From Craspedostauros australis (Eukaryota > Bacillariophyta > Bacillariophyceae > Mastogloiales > Achnanthaceae), in contig JAMXDE010000009.1 of the NCBI GenBank assembly GCA_026770025.1, positions 1,215,001 to 1,279,000 on the forward strand: 64,000 nt of DNA. The letters are read 5' to 3'. Below the pieces are notes generated by a model that was not told the origin of the DNA, made no database searches, and saw only the letters and a list, made by a program, of their open reading frames with translations. How positions within the stretch are numbered: position 1 is the stretch's first letter; each line of letters begins with the position of its first letter. This document shows, one piece after another, positions 20,178 to 30,139 of the stretch. A program made the position numbers and the translations under genes.

Positions 20178-23100
20178 CTACCGGTGTTCTGCTTTGTTGG
20201 GACCTCTCATCTCTGTAGCTGTAACGCGAATGTGCTCGCGACGCTCCTGCAGCGATTTCACCCTGCCCGCGCCCCATTCCGCGTACAATCGAATTGCTTC
20301 GTCAAGGTGGTACCCCGCGCCTTCCGTGTCGCGTTCCAACAGCATGTGCTCGGCCAGTCGTTCATTCGCCAGCGCTTGATTCTGAGGGAATCCTGTCCGC
20401 GCACAGAGCAGAATGGCATCCTGGTACAGCTTGGCGGCGGCTTGGAACGCGTCTCCTTGGCGTCGCTTCTTGTGCGCCTTCCATGCAGCCCTCTCCGCAG
20501 TGAGGATGGCAAGGTAATGCACCGCGTTCGGATTGCCTCTGTCCACGGCAGCTTGGAGTGCCTTGCGGGATCGCTGGGCCAACCGCTTGATCTTGTTGCG
20601 CTTGGACCGTGTGAGGCGCGCATCTTGGTGGCAAGTAATCGTTGCTGAAAAAGAGGCGCAGAATATGTACGGCATCGTCATGATGTAGGAAGGGCTCTCT
20701 TTGAGTCGGGTATCGTAGTTACCCAAAGCTGTGTTTGTAGCTCCATAGTAATCACCGATGTACGCTGCAGCAAAAAGTCTCGCTCGAAGCATGTCCATTT
20801 TCAGCGGCTTGTCATTGGTTTCTTCGATGCGTTGCATGGCCGCGATTTCATCATATGCGTCACCAACGAGGACGACCTGTCCATCAGATTGTTCTCTCAG
20901 AGTCAACGTCATTTGCCACCTGGTGGACAGCTGTTCAGAAATCTTGTGTTGGTTAAAGTCTTCGCACACTTTCTTCCATCTCGAATAGTCTGCGTCCAAG
21001 CTTTCCAACGGCTTGGCTGTCAGAAAGCACAGGTCGAGGTAGAAGGCGATGACCCACATCGCAGCGTAGACGTCTCCTGCAGCCATAGCTCCCGAATGGA
21101 CGTCCAGCAATGGTTGTTTGCAGCTCTCGTACGGGATGAGATTGTTCAATACCATGCCGTACGAAATAAGCGTCGCCCGGGTTGCTGATGCTTTATCGTT
21201 CATTGTGAGGCGCATGTTGAGTGCATAGTCGGTATACAACCTTGCAGAATCCCAATCTCCCAGAATGGGACCTATTACCATCGCAAGACTTGCCAGAGCA
21301 ACTGGAGTGATATTGCATCTTCCTTTCGTCAGTGCGTCGTTGACGCCATCGATTGTGATCAAAGGATGCAAGCCTCGATCGCAAATAGCTGCGGTCCACC
21401 CGTACTTGTCGACGGTTGTCAGAATGAGCTCGTCCATCGGATCTTCGATTGGTTGCATCGAGTCCAAATATTCGATCGTCCATTTCTTTGCGGATGCCTT
21501 GAGCTTGAGCATCCCTCTGATGAGGACCAGCAGCCTCATGATATCGTTCTTGGGGTACCGATACCCAAGCTGTGCCATCACTTCGGTGCCCAGCTTCATC
21601 ACATCGTTCAGGTTGGTACGCTCGAGCATCGCCATCTCCCCATCCATAAGCACGTGATACACCCTCATCTTGTCGATGAGAGGACAGTTGTCTCGCTCGA
21701 TCACCATGCGACCATACTTCTGCATCATGTCGTACTTGTTGCTCACGTAAGCGCACTCCGTGACTGACGTGAACAGTTGAAGACTCATGTCGTAATGCGA
21801 CTTCCAGTGGTTGTGCGGCATCATGTCGATGGCATTTTGGAAGTATTTGAAGGCTGCTCGGAAGGCCGAGTGAGATGCAGCAACGGTACCAGCATCGAGA
21901 TTGAGCTTTGCAATCCGGAAGCGTACCGTTTGCATGACGTCGATGATATTTGCTTTTGGCGTCGTTGGTAACGATGATGGATACTGCGGGATCATATCCA
22001 GACGGGCATTGAGAAGATTTGCCACCACGAACAACGACGACTCAAAGTCATCCGGCGACAACCGATGCATCAAGATGAGTCCGATGCGATGCTGCAGCTC
22101 CAGAAGGTGCATCTTCGAAGAAATCATTCCCAATGCCGCCTCCTGTACCTTGTCATGAATGAAGGAGTACTCCGATGCAGCGGACGCTGGTGTTGGTGAT
22201 GCCGCGGGCGGTGCGGTCTCGTTTGTGGAGCCGCTGCTGCTGCAGCTATCAGTACGAGATTCGATCAGTCCTTCCTCTTCATAGGTCTCCAGGATATCCA
22301 ACCATTCAGCTTCGCTTGATGGCGGCGGACCAAACAGAGACTCGTACATTGCTCGGTGGCCTACTTCGCTTGTTCCATCGTCCTCAGCGAATCCCTCCAG
22401 CACCGTCCGCAAAAGCAGCCACGAAAATGTGGATCCCAAACATGCAGCCAAGGGCAGCAGGTACTGTGCCGTGTCGATCTGCTGCAGCTTCAGTTCCATC
22501 AGCTCCGCCACATTGATGGTTGCCGGAGTCTTTTGCTTGATCTGATCGTTATCCCACACCCACTTCGTCGACGCGATGCTGTATGCCAGGATTTTGTCCT
22601 TGACGAGCATCCGGATGAACTGTTGGACGAAGAAGACGTTGCCATCGGTCTTCTTGAAGACGATTTCTGCCAGTCCGTAGCTGCTGTCGCTTCTGTTGCT
22701 CTCGTGTTCACCGTCACTGTGGTCATCATCGTTGTATATTCCCAACAACTGCTTGAGCATGCTGTGCACGTTGTCCAACGACAAGTTGTTGATCTCTAGA
22801 TTGGCGTACCGAAGGAAGCGCTCCCGTCGCTTCTTCTTTATCGACACCAGCATTTCGCCAACCAGACTGGTTGTGTTGGACGTTGTCCCAGAATTTAAAT
22901 CGGAGACGTGGACATCCCCACTGCCGGCGCGACTGCTGTCGATTCCATCCGTGCTGATGAGTTTAGATCGGAAGCAGATGACAATCATGAGTGAGGAGAT
23001 GGTGATGTCCAACAAACATGACTCGATCATGTTGAGCGACTCTTTGTCAGCCCATTGGACATCGTCGGATACCCATACAAGGGGGCAGTAGGCGCAGATG

Positions 23101-24260
23101 ATCGTGATGAATCGACGGAAGGCAAACTTGAGCCTAACGGACTGCTCCTTGAAGCCTTCTGTGTTTGCGTGTGCATGTTGGCTGGCTATCACTGTGCTGC
23201 TTGCGTTGCCGTCGTTGCTTGGGATGTCTGTGTCACACAGTGTATCTTTGCCAATGACATCGACGAGGTTCGGGATGAGGTTGTGGAGCGATCGCAGCTC
23301 ATCGATGTTGAGACCCTGTATGATGCGCTGCCTGATCACATCGAAGCTCCGGCTGTCCCGTCCTTCAGGTATTAGTACGCTGCCAGTCGCTTTGGCATCA
23401 GCATCAGCCCTTGGAAGGCTGCAGATTTGCGAGCACAGATTGGTCATGGCAGTTCGGAAACCGGAATACGGTTCATCCATCTGCTTCAGATCGAATTTTC
23501 CGGAAACGAAAAAGACGTTGTTGGCCATGCATTTTGGATGAAGAGTGGCAGCCAACGCTGATTTCCCGGTGCCAGAGTACCCTGAGATGGACACGAAGGA
23601 TCGGATGGAGGCCGTCTGCGTATCTGGATGCTGATCGATGCAGCTGCCACTGCTGTCAGCTCCACCGGTATTGCGATTGACTGAATTGCGTTTATGGGTG
23701 CGGTCTCCATGGCGTGCGCCGTCTTCATTCAACGAAGAAAGCGCTGAGACTGCAGGTGTTGGCTTGTTAAGGATCTGTTGGAATGCATGGTCCAGAGCCC
23801 GTTGTTCCTTGTCCCTTCCGAGCAGGGTGACACGCGAAAAGTCCAGCGACGCTTGGGAGATCTCTGCCAACTTTCTAGATGTGCGCATGCGATTGGTCTC
23901 TGTTGCGAGAACTGGCCGATGATCCGTACAACTGTTCAGAACGCTGTATCGGCTCGAGGGCAAGGCATCGGTGACAAATTGGCGAGACCGTCTACTGTCC
24001 ACGTGTTGGGCGTGGGTATCATTTCTGGTGCTGAAGTCGGTGGACGTTGCGGATGTCATCTCGAGGAAAGTCGATGAATCCGCGGCGAGACACAAGCGCA
24101 TCTCGTATCCCGTTGGATTGCATCTCCCATTGCTGGCGATTGGTGAAGGATGATCAAAGGAAGAAATAGTATCATTGTCAGCGGTGCGGGAAGTCATGGT
24201 CCCATCATCGTGTTTGTCGTCGCCGCTTGGCGGCATGCAGGTATCATTGATCGTCGTCAT
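20178..24260 (-). CDS. Large AAA_16/STAND-type ATPase with helical repeats
   Basis: 1360 residues from the in-frame ATG at 24260; the frame continues upstream only to a TTG. After a disordered N terminus (~140 residues) comes an AAA_16-type module starting at LLGRDKEQRALDHAF. Walker A is GYSGTGKSAL (about 225) and Walker B is LVWVSDDVQWADKESLNMIE (about 400). The family motif FIHDKVQEAALGMIS follows (about 700), with a winged-helix/TPR-like region of about 600 residues. This architecture is known from bacterial predicted ATPases fused to serine/threonine kinases or histidine kinases and from a diatom-expanded family. Here no kinase, cyclase or PAS domain is visible. A signalling or scaffold function is inferred only. 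Low-complexity linkers carry Ser/Asp/Thr runs. Confidence 0.7.
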   Translation of the reverse strand: MTTINDTCMPPSGDDKHDDGTMTSRTADNDTISSFDHPSPIASNGRCNPTGYEMRLCLAADSSTFLEMTSATSTDFSTRNDTHAQHVDSRRSRQFVTDALPSSRYSVLNSCTDHRPVLATETNRMRTSRKLAEISQASLDFSRVTLLGRDKEQRALDHAFQQILNKPTPAVSALSSLNEDGARHGDRTHKRNSVNRNTGGADSSGSCIDQHPDTQTASIRSFVSISGYSGTGKSALAATLHPKCMANNVFFVSGKFDLKQMDEPYSGFRTAMTNLCSQICSLPRADADAKATGSVLIPEGRDSRSFDVIRQRIIQGLNIDELRSLHNLIPNLVDVIGKDTLCDTDIPSNDGNASSTVIASQHAHANTEGFKEQSVRLKFAFRRFITIICAYCPLVWVSDDVQWADKESLNMIESCLLDITISSLMIVICFRSKLISTDGIDSSRAGSGDVHVSDLNSGTTSNTTSLVGEMLVSIKKKRRERFLRYANLEINNLSLDNVHSMLKQLLGIYNDDDHSDGEHESNRSDSSYGLAEIVFKKTDGNVFFVQQFIRMLVKDKILAYSIASTKWVWDNDQIKQKTPATINVAELMELKLQQIDTAQYLLPLAACLGSTFSWLLLRTVLEGFAEDDGTSEVGHRAMYESLFGPPPSSEAEWLDILETYEEEGLIESRTDSCSSSGSTNETAPPAASPTPASAASEYSFIHDKVQEAALGMISSKMHLLELQHRIGLILMHRLSPDDFESSLFVVANLLNARLDMIPQYPSSLPTTPKANIIDVMQTVRFRIAKLNLDAGTVAASHSAFRAAFKYFQNAIDMMPHNHWKSHYDMSLQLFTSVTECAYVSNKYDMMQKYGRMVIERDNCPLIDKMRVYHVLMDGEMAMLERTNLNDVMKLGTEVMAQLGYRYPKNDIMRLLVLIRGMLKLKASAKKWTIEYLDSMQPIEDPMDELILTTVDKYGWTAAICDRGLHPLITIDGVNDALTKGRCNITPVALASLAMVIGPILGDWDSARLYTDYALNMRLTMNDKASATRATLISYGMVLNNLIPYESCKQPLLDVHSGAMAAGDVYAAMWVIAFYLDLCFLTAKPLESLDADYSRWKKVCEDFNQHKISEQLSTRWQMTLTLREQSDGQVVLVGDAYDEIAAMQRIEETNDKPLKMDMLRARLFAAAYIGDYYGATNTALGNYDTRLKESPSYIMTMPYIFCASFSATITCHQDARLTRSKRNKIKRLAQRSRKALQAAVDRGNPNAVHYLAILTAERAAWKAHKKRRQGDAFQAAAKLYQDAILLCARTGFPQNQALANERLAEHMLLERDTEGAGYHLDEAIRLYAEWGAGRVKSLQERREHIRVTATEMRGPNKAEHR

Positions 24261-25146
24261 GGTTGAGAGTTGCTTTCGTGTGGAGAGAGGTTCGATGCCC
24301 ACCCCGTTGTTGTGATCGTTCTTATGGTTGTGTTCGTTGCGTTCGTTGCAAAGGTTGCGAGTGTCGATGATGGTTGTGTCGTTCTTGTCACACAAAGGTC
24401 TGTTGTTCCACCATCTCGGCCCCTCAACATGCTACTGCTGTTGCGCAGCTGCATGATCAACATCACCGCTGACGTTGTGTGCCTTCACGGTCGTTTAAGC
24501 AACCAGGGAAAGACGTTGTGAGTTTTCTTCTGGAACCGTGCGGTTACAGAGGTGATTGAGAGAGACATTGTTGCTGAGAACTTGGTTGGGAAATGATACA
24601 AGAAGAGCGCGGTAGTCGTGCATCACACCACTAACCACATGCGATCTTCTCCAAACAAAGAAGGTTGGTGGCCACCACCCATGCACATAGCAGTGTACAA
24701 CACGTACGACTGTGCGAGTGGCACTTCGTGCGACTTCGGCGCCCGCAGGAGACAGGTTGGCGGCTTTGCCCTCGTGGCGCGAGCATGGATTAGCACATCC
24801 CAAATTACAAAGTCGAATATGAACGATGAGTATTGGCCTATCGTACAAATCTCAAACAGCTATCTTCAACAACGAAACGGAGACCAACAAGCGCACATCT
24901 CTGCCTCCTGTCAAAAACCAACAAGACCAGTGAGTACGATGGCCACCGTATCATGTTCCAAGAGAAGCAATAACAAACCGGATGAATCTGGTGGACCTTC
25001 GGAGTACTCTGAACGACTCTCCTCCACTGGAATTGGACAATTGCATCATTGGATAATTGCATGGTGCAATCAGAGCACTCCCCTTTTGAGTACAACAGAG
25101 AAACAGAGACACAAAGAGGATCTGCCAATCCAGCAAGCACGAAAGC
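24261..25146. promoter_or_regulatory. Divergent intergenic region
   Basis: 886 bp between the large ATPase gene and the SET gene. Small overlapping frames show no family resemblance. It presumably holds both promoters and 5' UTRs; an extra 5' exon of the ATPase gene cannot be excluded. Confidence 0.4.
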
Positions 25147-26643
25147 ATGGAGGAAGATCCATTCGCGGCATTCGGCGATGACAGCGAACAAAGCGACGAT
25201 GATGACAACACCGCATCAGCAACAACAGCAGCAACGGCAGAAACTGCAAGCCACATTCTTGCGCAGACGCTGAAGGATCAGGCCAACGCTGGCTCGGATG
25301 ATGGCGGCGCTGCCTCGAAGCAGTACCTTCAGATCCAAGACGATGCAGCAGGTTCCATCAAGGCCGATACTCCGATCTCCTCGTTCCGAACGATGCAGCT
25401 GCCATGGCCGGAACCGCTGTTCTTGGGTCCCATGCAGCTGGTTTCGTTGCAAGAGATGGGCGGAGGTCGCGGATACGTGGCAACGCGGCGACTGGAACCA
25501 GGCACGTTGGTTCTGAAGGAGGAGCCACTGCAAACCTGGCCGGACGAGCAGCTCGGCAACGCGTTGAGCCTGGTGTCTGTGCGTCATGTCTTGGAACATG
25601 CCGCTGTGTTGGAGGAATTCCATCCCACGAAACGCCAGGTAGACGACGATGCCGATGGTGACAACGATGATGAGCAAATCGCCATGATGATGCAACGCAT
25701 GCGAAAGGAATGTGATCCAGATCAAGTTGCGGAACTGGTCCAGCACGCGCAGGCACAAGGTATCACGAACAAGGACGGATCGGCAATCACCGACACTGAT
25801 ATACATCGGCTGTTTCTGGCGCTGCGGTACAACGGGTTGGAATCCGGCATCTACTTGCATTCGGCAATGCTCAATCACGCCTGCTTTCCCAACTGCGCCA
25901 AGCTGGTGCCCACGACCACCACGACTTACTCGGAAGTGCGCACCACACGCTACGTCGCCGAAGGTGAACCGTTGACCATCTCGTACATTCCCAATGTGCT
26001 GTGCCACGCATCGAGACGGCAGCATCTGTGGGATCAGCATCGCTTCGATGTCGGCGTGGAATATCTGAAGGGACCCCATCTCAAGATGGAACTCTGGCAA
26101 GGCTCGTTGCCGAAATCATCGTTGCAAGCCGCCGAAGACACCGTCACCAAACAGATCGAATCGGCCATTGAGGATTTGGAACACTTGCGCACCGAATATC
26201 TGCAAGATATCGTGCAAGGCACGCCAAGCGCGGAGCTGTGGGAGCACGTCAAGGCCATGGAAGGATCGGCATTGGAGATCGGTCATCAGATCGCCTCGCC
26301 GCAACATATCCTGTGGATCCCGTGTCGCACGTTGCACGTGGAGACCTGCCAGCTGCTGCTATTGCGCAATGCGCAGCACATGACCACCGCCGTGCAGCTC
26401 AAGCTGTGGAGCCGGTGCATCGACAGCGCGTGTCAGCTGCTGGCTTTGCAACGCATGCATCTGGGATCGCATCATTTCGATGTGGCCAAGACGCTGTTGG
26501 ACATTGCGAACGGTGTCAGCGAATTGTTATCGCGGTCGCCGCAGCATCTGTACGACATCAATGCGAGATCGTTCGCTGAGTGGAAGGCGTTGGAACGGGA
26601 GTATCGGGAGGAATACAAGCGCATCAAGGCATTGTACGAATGA
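25147..26643 (+). CDS. SET-domain protein, SMYD-like
   Basis: 498 residues, single exon, ATG at 25147. An acidic N terminus (MEEDPFAAFGDDSEQSDDDD) is followed by a SET domain split by an insertion, as in SMYD proteins. The first part is GGGRGYVATRRLEPGTLVLKE (about 102-122). The second holds LRYNGLESGIYLHSAMLNHACFPNC (about 228-250), the NHxCxPNC motif that binds S-adenosylmethionine, then GEPLTISYI with the catalytic-type Tyr. The C-terminal half is helical, as in SMYD CTDs. The MYND finger expected in the split is replaced by an acidic/Met-rich stretch without paired cysteines. A protein-lysine methyltransferase role, cytosolic or nuclear, is inferred; the substrate is unknown. Confidence 0.8.
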   Translation: MEEDPFAAFGDDSEQSDDDDNTASATTAATAETASHILAQTLKDQANAGSDDGGAASKQYLQIQDDAAGSIKADTPISSFRTMQLPWPEPLFLGPMQLVSLQEMGGGRGYVATRRLEPGTLVLKEEPLQTWPDEQLGNALSLVSVRHVLEHAAVLEEFHPTKRQVDDDADGDNDDEQIAMMMQRMRKECDPDQVAELVQHAQAQGITNKDGSAITDTDIHRLFLALRYNGLESGIYLHSAMLNHACFPNCAKLVPTTTTTYSEVRTTRYVAEGEPLTISYIPNVLCHASRRQHLWDQHRFDVGVEYLKGPHLKMELWQGSLPKSSLQAAEDTVTKQIESAIEDLEHLRTEYLQDIVQGTPSAELWEHVKAMEGSALEIGHQIASPQHILWIPCRTLHVETCQLLLLRNAQHMTTAVQLKLWSRCIDSACQLLALQRMHLGSHHFDVAKTLLDIANGVSELLSRSPQHLYDINARSFAEWKALEREYREEYKRIKALYE

Positions 26644-26855
26644 GCATGACGCGTACGAGTATGCAGAGCACTTGCAGGGCATCAATGTGCGAGTACGAGT
26701 ACGAGTCGAGCTGGAGTGTTCTATTAAGCTCAACGGAGCATTTCTTCTTCAAGCATCATTACTCTCTAGAGGCACTCTCCCAGTACGAATTCCAATGTCG
26801 CACTTGCTCCTCCTCTTCGTCCACTTGTATTGTTCCACTCTGAATCCCTTGTTGT

Positions 26856-29540
26856 TCAAAATGCGAATGACTTGCTGTCATCATCGCCACCACTGCCATC
26901 ACCACGATGGTTTCTCCTGGATTGCCTCAACACGACACGGTTGGATACAGCCTTCAAGATCTTCCCATTCGAATCCACCACCCTGCGTTCCATCTTGCGG
27001 TATTGGGCAGAATCGTCTAGCACGAGTTTCAGTTGCGTCAAGAAGGATACTCGGATTTGGCCGTCCTCGCAACACGCTTCAAACATGTCCTGCAGCATCT
27101 GCTGGTGTTGCCATTGAGATCCGAATTCGGAAATGACGCGCACCGTCGTGCTGTACGTGACGAAATCCGTGGCGCTCGTCGATCGTGCCTCCTGGAAGAT
27201 GTGCATGGCCACGTCGAGGACTTGCTTGGGGTCGTCGTCGGGGTTGGAGTTGGCGCAGGCGTTGAGGGCGAGATTGAAGGTGATCGTGTTGGGGCGCAAG
27301 GAGACCTTTCGCATTTGTCGCACAATGCTTGCCGCGATGCGAGCTTTGTTGGGTTTCTTTGATTTGGCCGCGATCTCGATCAACGAGTTGTACGTGACGA
27401 CGTTGGGACGGATGTGACGGAATCCCGAGCTGTGCAGGTCCTCCATGAGAGAGAGGAGGTCCTTGGCTTTGTCCAGAGCATCATGCCGGTCGCTTGCGGA
27501 CAGGCAGCGAATGATGTTGGTGAACGTGATGGCGTTGGGTGCCAGATCGTATCGTTCCGGATCCTTGCATCGCTGGATCATGAGGTTGAGCACGGCGATG
27601 GATCTGTCGGTGATATCGGGTTTGTTTGTTTTGGCAAGCGCCTGGATGTAGCGATTGTACGTGCGCGTGTTGGGGTAGAGAAGACGATGGCCTTCGTTGC
27701 CGAGACGTTCCATGTAATTAATCCACTGGCTGATCCGCTGGATTGCGCGGGGGTCGTTGGATTTGGCCCACGTGCCAATGCAGATGTTGAACGAAATGAT
27801 GGTCGGACGCAGTCGATGATCGCCAGTCTGGTTGTGCTTTTGGATCAGGACGCACAGCAATTCCTCGACCAAAACCGGCGCGTTCTTCTGGTTGGATTTG
27901 GCGTAAGCATTCATGACGGTGCCGTACGTGAACTCATTCGGTTGCAAGGTGGAGTTGCTGACGCTTCGGGAGGCATTCTCCATGCGCTGGAGGATGCGGT
28001 AGGATTTGTCGGCCATGCCAGGCGCGCCGGAACGGCTGTAGCATGCGATGAGGCCGTTGTAGGTGTGGGTGTTTGGCATGGTGCTGAAGGATTTGCCACA
28101 GTCAATGTGGTAATTCTCAAACAACCGGACCAACGACTCCGCATGTTGCGCGGCCCGCGAATCCCAGGTTTTGCTCCATGCGTCGATGACCACGTTGAGG
28201 GTGTGCGTCTCTGGTTTCGCTTCGTCATCATCTCTGGCAATCATGAGCCGTAGATGATCATCGGCCATTTGAGCGCCTTTGGAGCTCTGCATGCGTCGTT
28301 CGGCGACGGCGGTGCAGATCGCGTCGATGTAGAGGCTGTGACAGCGTCTGGAGGGTTTGGGGATCTCATGGTGGCCGCTGTCATGGAGCTGCTGCAAGCG
28401 GGTAAGCACATGCTTCATCTGCGCCAGCGCTTTTTGATTGCCGCTGTGGGATATGGCCAGGAGCCAATGAAAGTAGGTGGCATCATTGGGAATCGCATCG
28501 GTTTTGTTGAGCGCTCGCAGGTGTTCCATCTTGAGAATGACCCTCACGATTTGCTCCACGGCATCGCGCTGTCTGGATTTGCTGTACGCCCGCAGCACGT
28601 AGTTGAAGGTCTCGATGGTGGGCTGCAGGTTGGTATCGTTAAACCGTTCGTACTGCTCCTGCATGGCGTCCATGATCTCTTCCGCTCTCTCCGGCGCACC
28701 GCGCAGCCTGCTGTTGGCCCACACCCGGACGACGGAGTGGTAGACCGACCTCATCTGCTGATGCAGCTCCGGCGTGGTCTGATTCTGCGCCAGCTGCTCT
28801 AGAATGATACGCCGCAGTATGTGCTCCGATATGATTGGCGCATTTCTGGACCACTTGTACGACCAGGCATCGAGCGTGTTGGCGGCGTCATTGAAGTCCT
28901 TTGACTCCCACTGTCCCAACGTGCTTTGATCGAGGACAATGTGCGTCGCCGCCTTCAACGCTGTCCCCGTCCCTTCGCATAGACAGAGGTTGTCAATGTC
29001 ATTGTCGATGTCATTGCCACTGTCGCCGTCGCTGTAGCTATCATTGTTGCTGTCATAGTCAATATCATCGTCAATGTCATCATCGCCGTTCATGTACATG
29101 TCACCAGCGCCGCCTCTGCTGTCTCGGTCGCTGTTGGTACTCATAAGGTGATCACCATTATCACCATTATTGTCATGAATTCTGTCATGATTGCTATCAT
29201 GATTGCCCGTCAAGGGACTTGCAGGTGAGCCAGCGGGTTCGCCGTGATGGTCGCCAGACGTTGAATAGGGTATCTGTCCAGACGCTGCTGCTGCTGCTGC
29301 TGCTGCTTGGTCTGGAAGCGTCGCCGATGACGGTTCCCGTCCATTCCATGATGACGATGACAGTAGCAGCCTTGACCTGGACTGCGGAAGATAGCGCTGG
29401 TGAGCATGCTCACAGATGCTTGGTGTGGATTGCTTGGATTGCTTGGCATCGTCGAAGAGACAGGTGAAGGCGACGCAGGTCGGGAGGAAGACGCAAACGG
29501 CGACCACGAGAGTGCAGTGCCAGATCTTCTTCTTACCCAT
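26856..29540 (-). CDS. Plastid-targeted PPR protein
   Basis: 894 residues, single exon, ATG at 29540. The signal peptide (GKKKIWHCTLVVAVCVFLPTC) ends VAFTCLF, an ASAFAP-like plastid junction. A low-complexity Ser/Asn/Asp-rich stretch follows to about residue 190. From about 240 to 840 there are roughly a dozen 35-residue P-type pentatricopeptide repeats, with typical T(Y/F)N cores such as PTIETFNYVLRAYSKS, NTHTYNGLIACYSRSG and PNVVTYNSLIEIAAKS. Such proteins bind organelle RNA in a sequence-specific way and aid processing, stability or translation of plastid transcripts. No E/DYW editing domain or SMR domain follows. The target RNA cannot be read from the sequence. Confidence 0.9.
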   Translation of the reverse strand: MGKKKIWHCTLVVAVCVFLPTCVAFTCLFDDAKQSKQSTPSICEHAHQRYLPQSRSRLLLSSSSWNGREPSSATLPDQAAAAAAAASGQIPYSTSGDHHGEPAGSPASPLTGNHDSNHDRIHDNNGDNGDHLMSTNSDRDSRGGAGDMYMNGDDDIDDDIDYDSNNDSYSDGDSGNDIDNDIDNLCLCEGTGTALKAATHIVLDQSTLGQWESKDFNDAANTLDAWSYKWSRNAPIISEHILRRIILEQLAQNQTTPELHQQMRSVYHSVVRVWANSRLRGAPERAEEIMDAMQEQYERFNDTNLQPTIETFNYVLRAYSKSRQRDAVEQIVRVILKMEHLRALNKTDAIPNDATYFHWLLAISHSGNQKALAQMKHVLTRLQQLHDSGHHEIPKPSRRCHSLYIDAICTAVAERRMQSSKGAQMADDHLRLMIARDDDEAKPETHTLNVVIDAWSKTWDSRAAQHAESLVRLFENYHIDCGKSFSTMPNTHTYNGLIACYSRSGAPGMADKSYRILQRMENASRSVSNSTLQPNEFTYGTVMNAYAKSNQKNAPVLVEELLCVLIQKHNQTGDHRLRPTIISFNICIGTWAKSNDPRAIQRISQWINYMERLGNEGHRLLYPNTRTYNRYIQALAKTNKPDITDRSIAVLNLMIQRCKDPERYDLAPNAITFTNIIRCLSASDRHDALDKAKDLLSLMEDLHSSGFRHIRPNVVTYNSLIEIAAKSKKPNKARIAASIVRQMRKVSLRPNTITFNLALNACANSNPDDDPKQVLDVAMHIFQEARSTSATDFVTYSTTVRVISEFGSQWQHQQMLQDMFEACCEDGQIRVSFLTQLKLVLDDSAQYRKMERRVVDSNGKILKAVSNRVVLRQSRRNHRGDGSGGDDDSKSFAF

Positions 29541-30139
29541 GCTGATTGTGCCGATGCGTCACGCACATTCGAAAGTGGGAAGATGTAACTGGTCGTTGCT
29601 GCTACAATTTGTGGTTGTTGATGATGATGTTGATGATGATGATGACGGTGGCAGTGCAAGCGGAAGCTCCCAAGGATCGCGAATGGTCGGGCCGCTGTTT
29701 GCCACAACTCGGGATTCGTGTTGTGGTTTGCGCGAGAGTTCGAGTTGTTTCAGCTGTTTTTGAGGTGATCAGTAATAGCAGGTAACTACAGCGACTGAGG
29801 AAGCGGTTGGGAGCTCGTGGAATGATCTGTCCAAAGTAGTTTTCTCGTCCACGTTTCGTGACATCGCCTTCTCCATGCTCGAAGTGCGTGTTGGGAGTTG
29901 AGGCGGCACAACCAGGTTTGCCGCGTGTCACATGCGGCGCTAGAATGCTCGATTGGGGATAGACAACGATGTGCCCCGCTGCCATGTGATGAAGGCAAGT
30001 GAAGAGAACAGAAGAGAAGAGCAATAGCCATTGTCTGCAACAAACGATACAATCTTCTAATCTAGATGTATGTAGCGTAGCGCAGTAGCAGCGCTTTCTT
30101 TCGCATTGCTCATTGTCCATTGCTCGTTGCTCCTACTCT
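29541..30139. promoter_or_regulatory. Intergenic, PPR gene upstream region
   Basis: 599 bp between the PPR start and the stop of the next minus-strand gene. It contains a GATGATGATGTTGATGATGATGATG run near 29617-29645. No gene is seen. Confidence 0.4.

Noticed and set aside
27414-28253. 279-residue plus-strand open frame
   Set aside because: Antisense to the PPR gene and without recognisable features.
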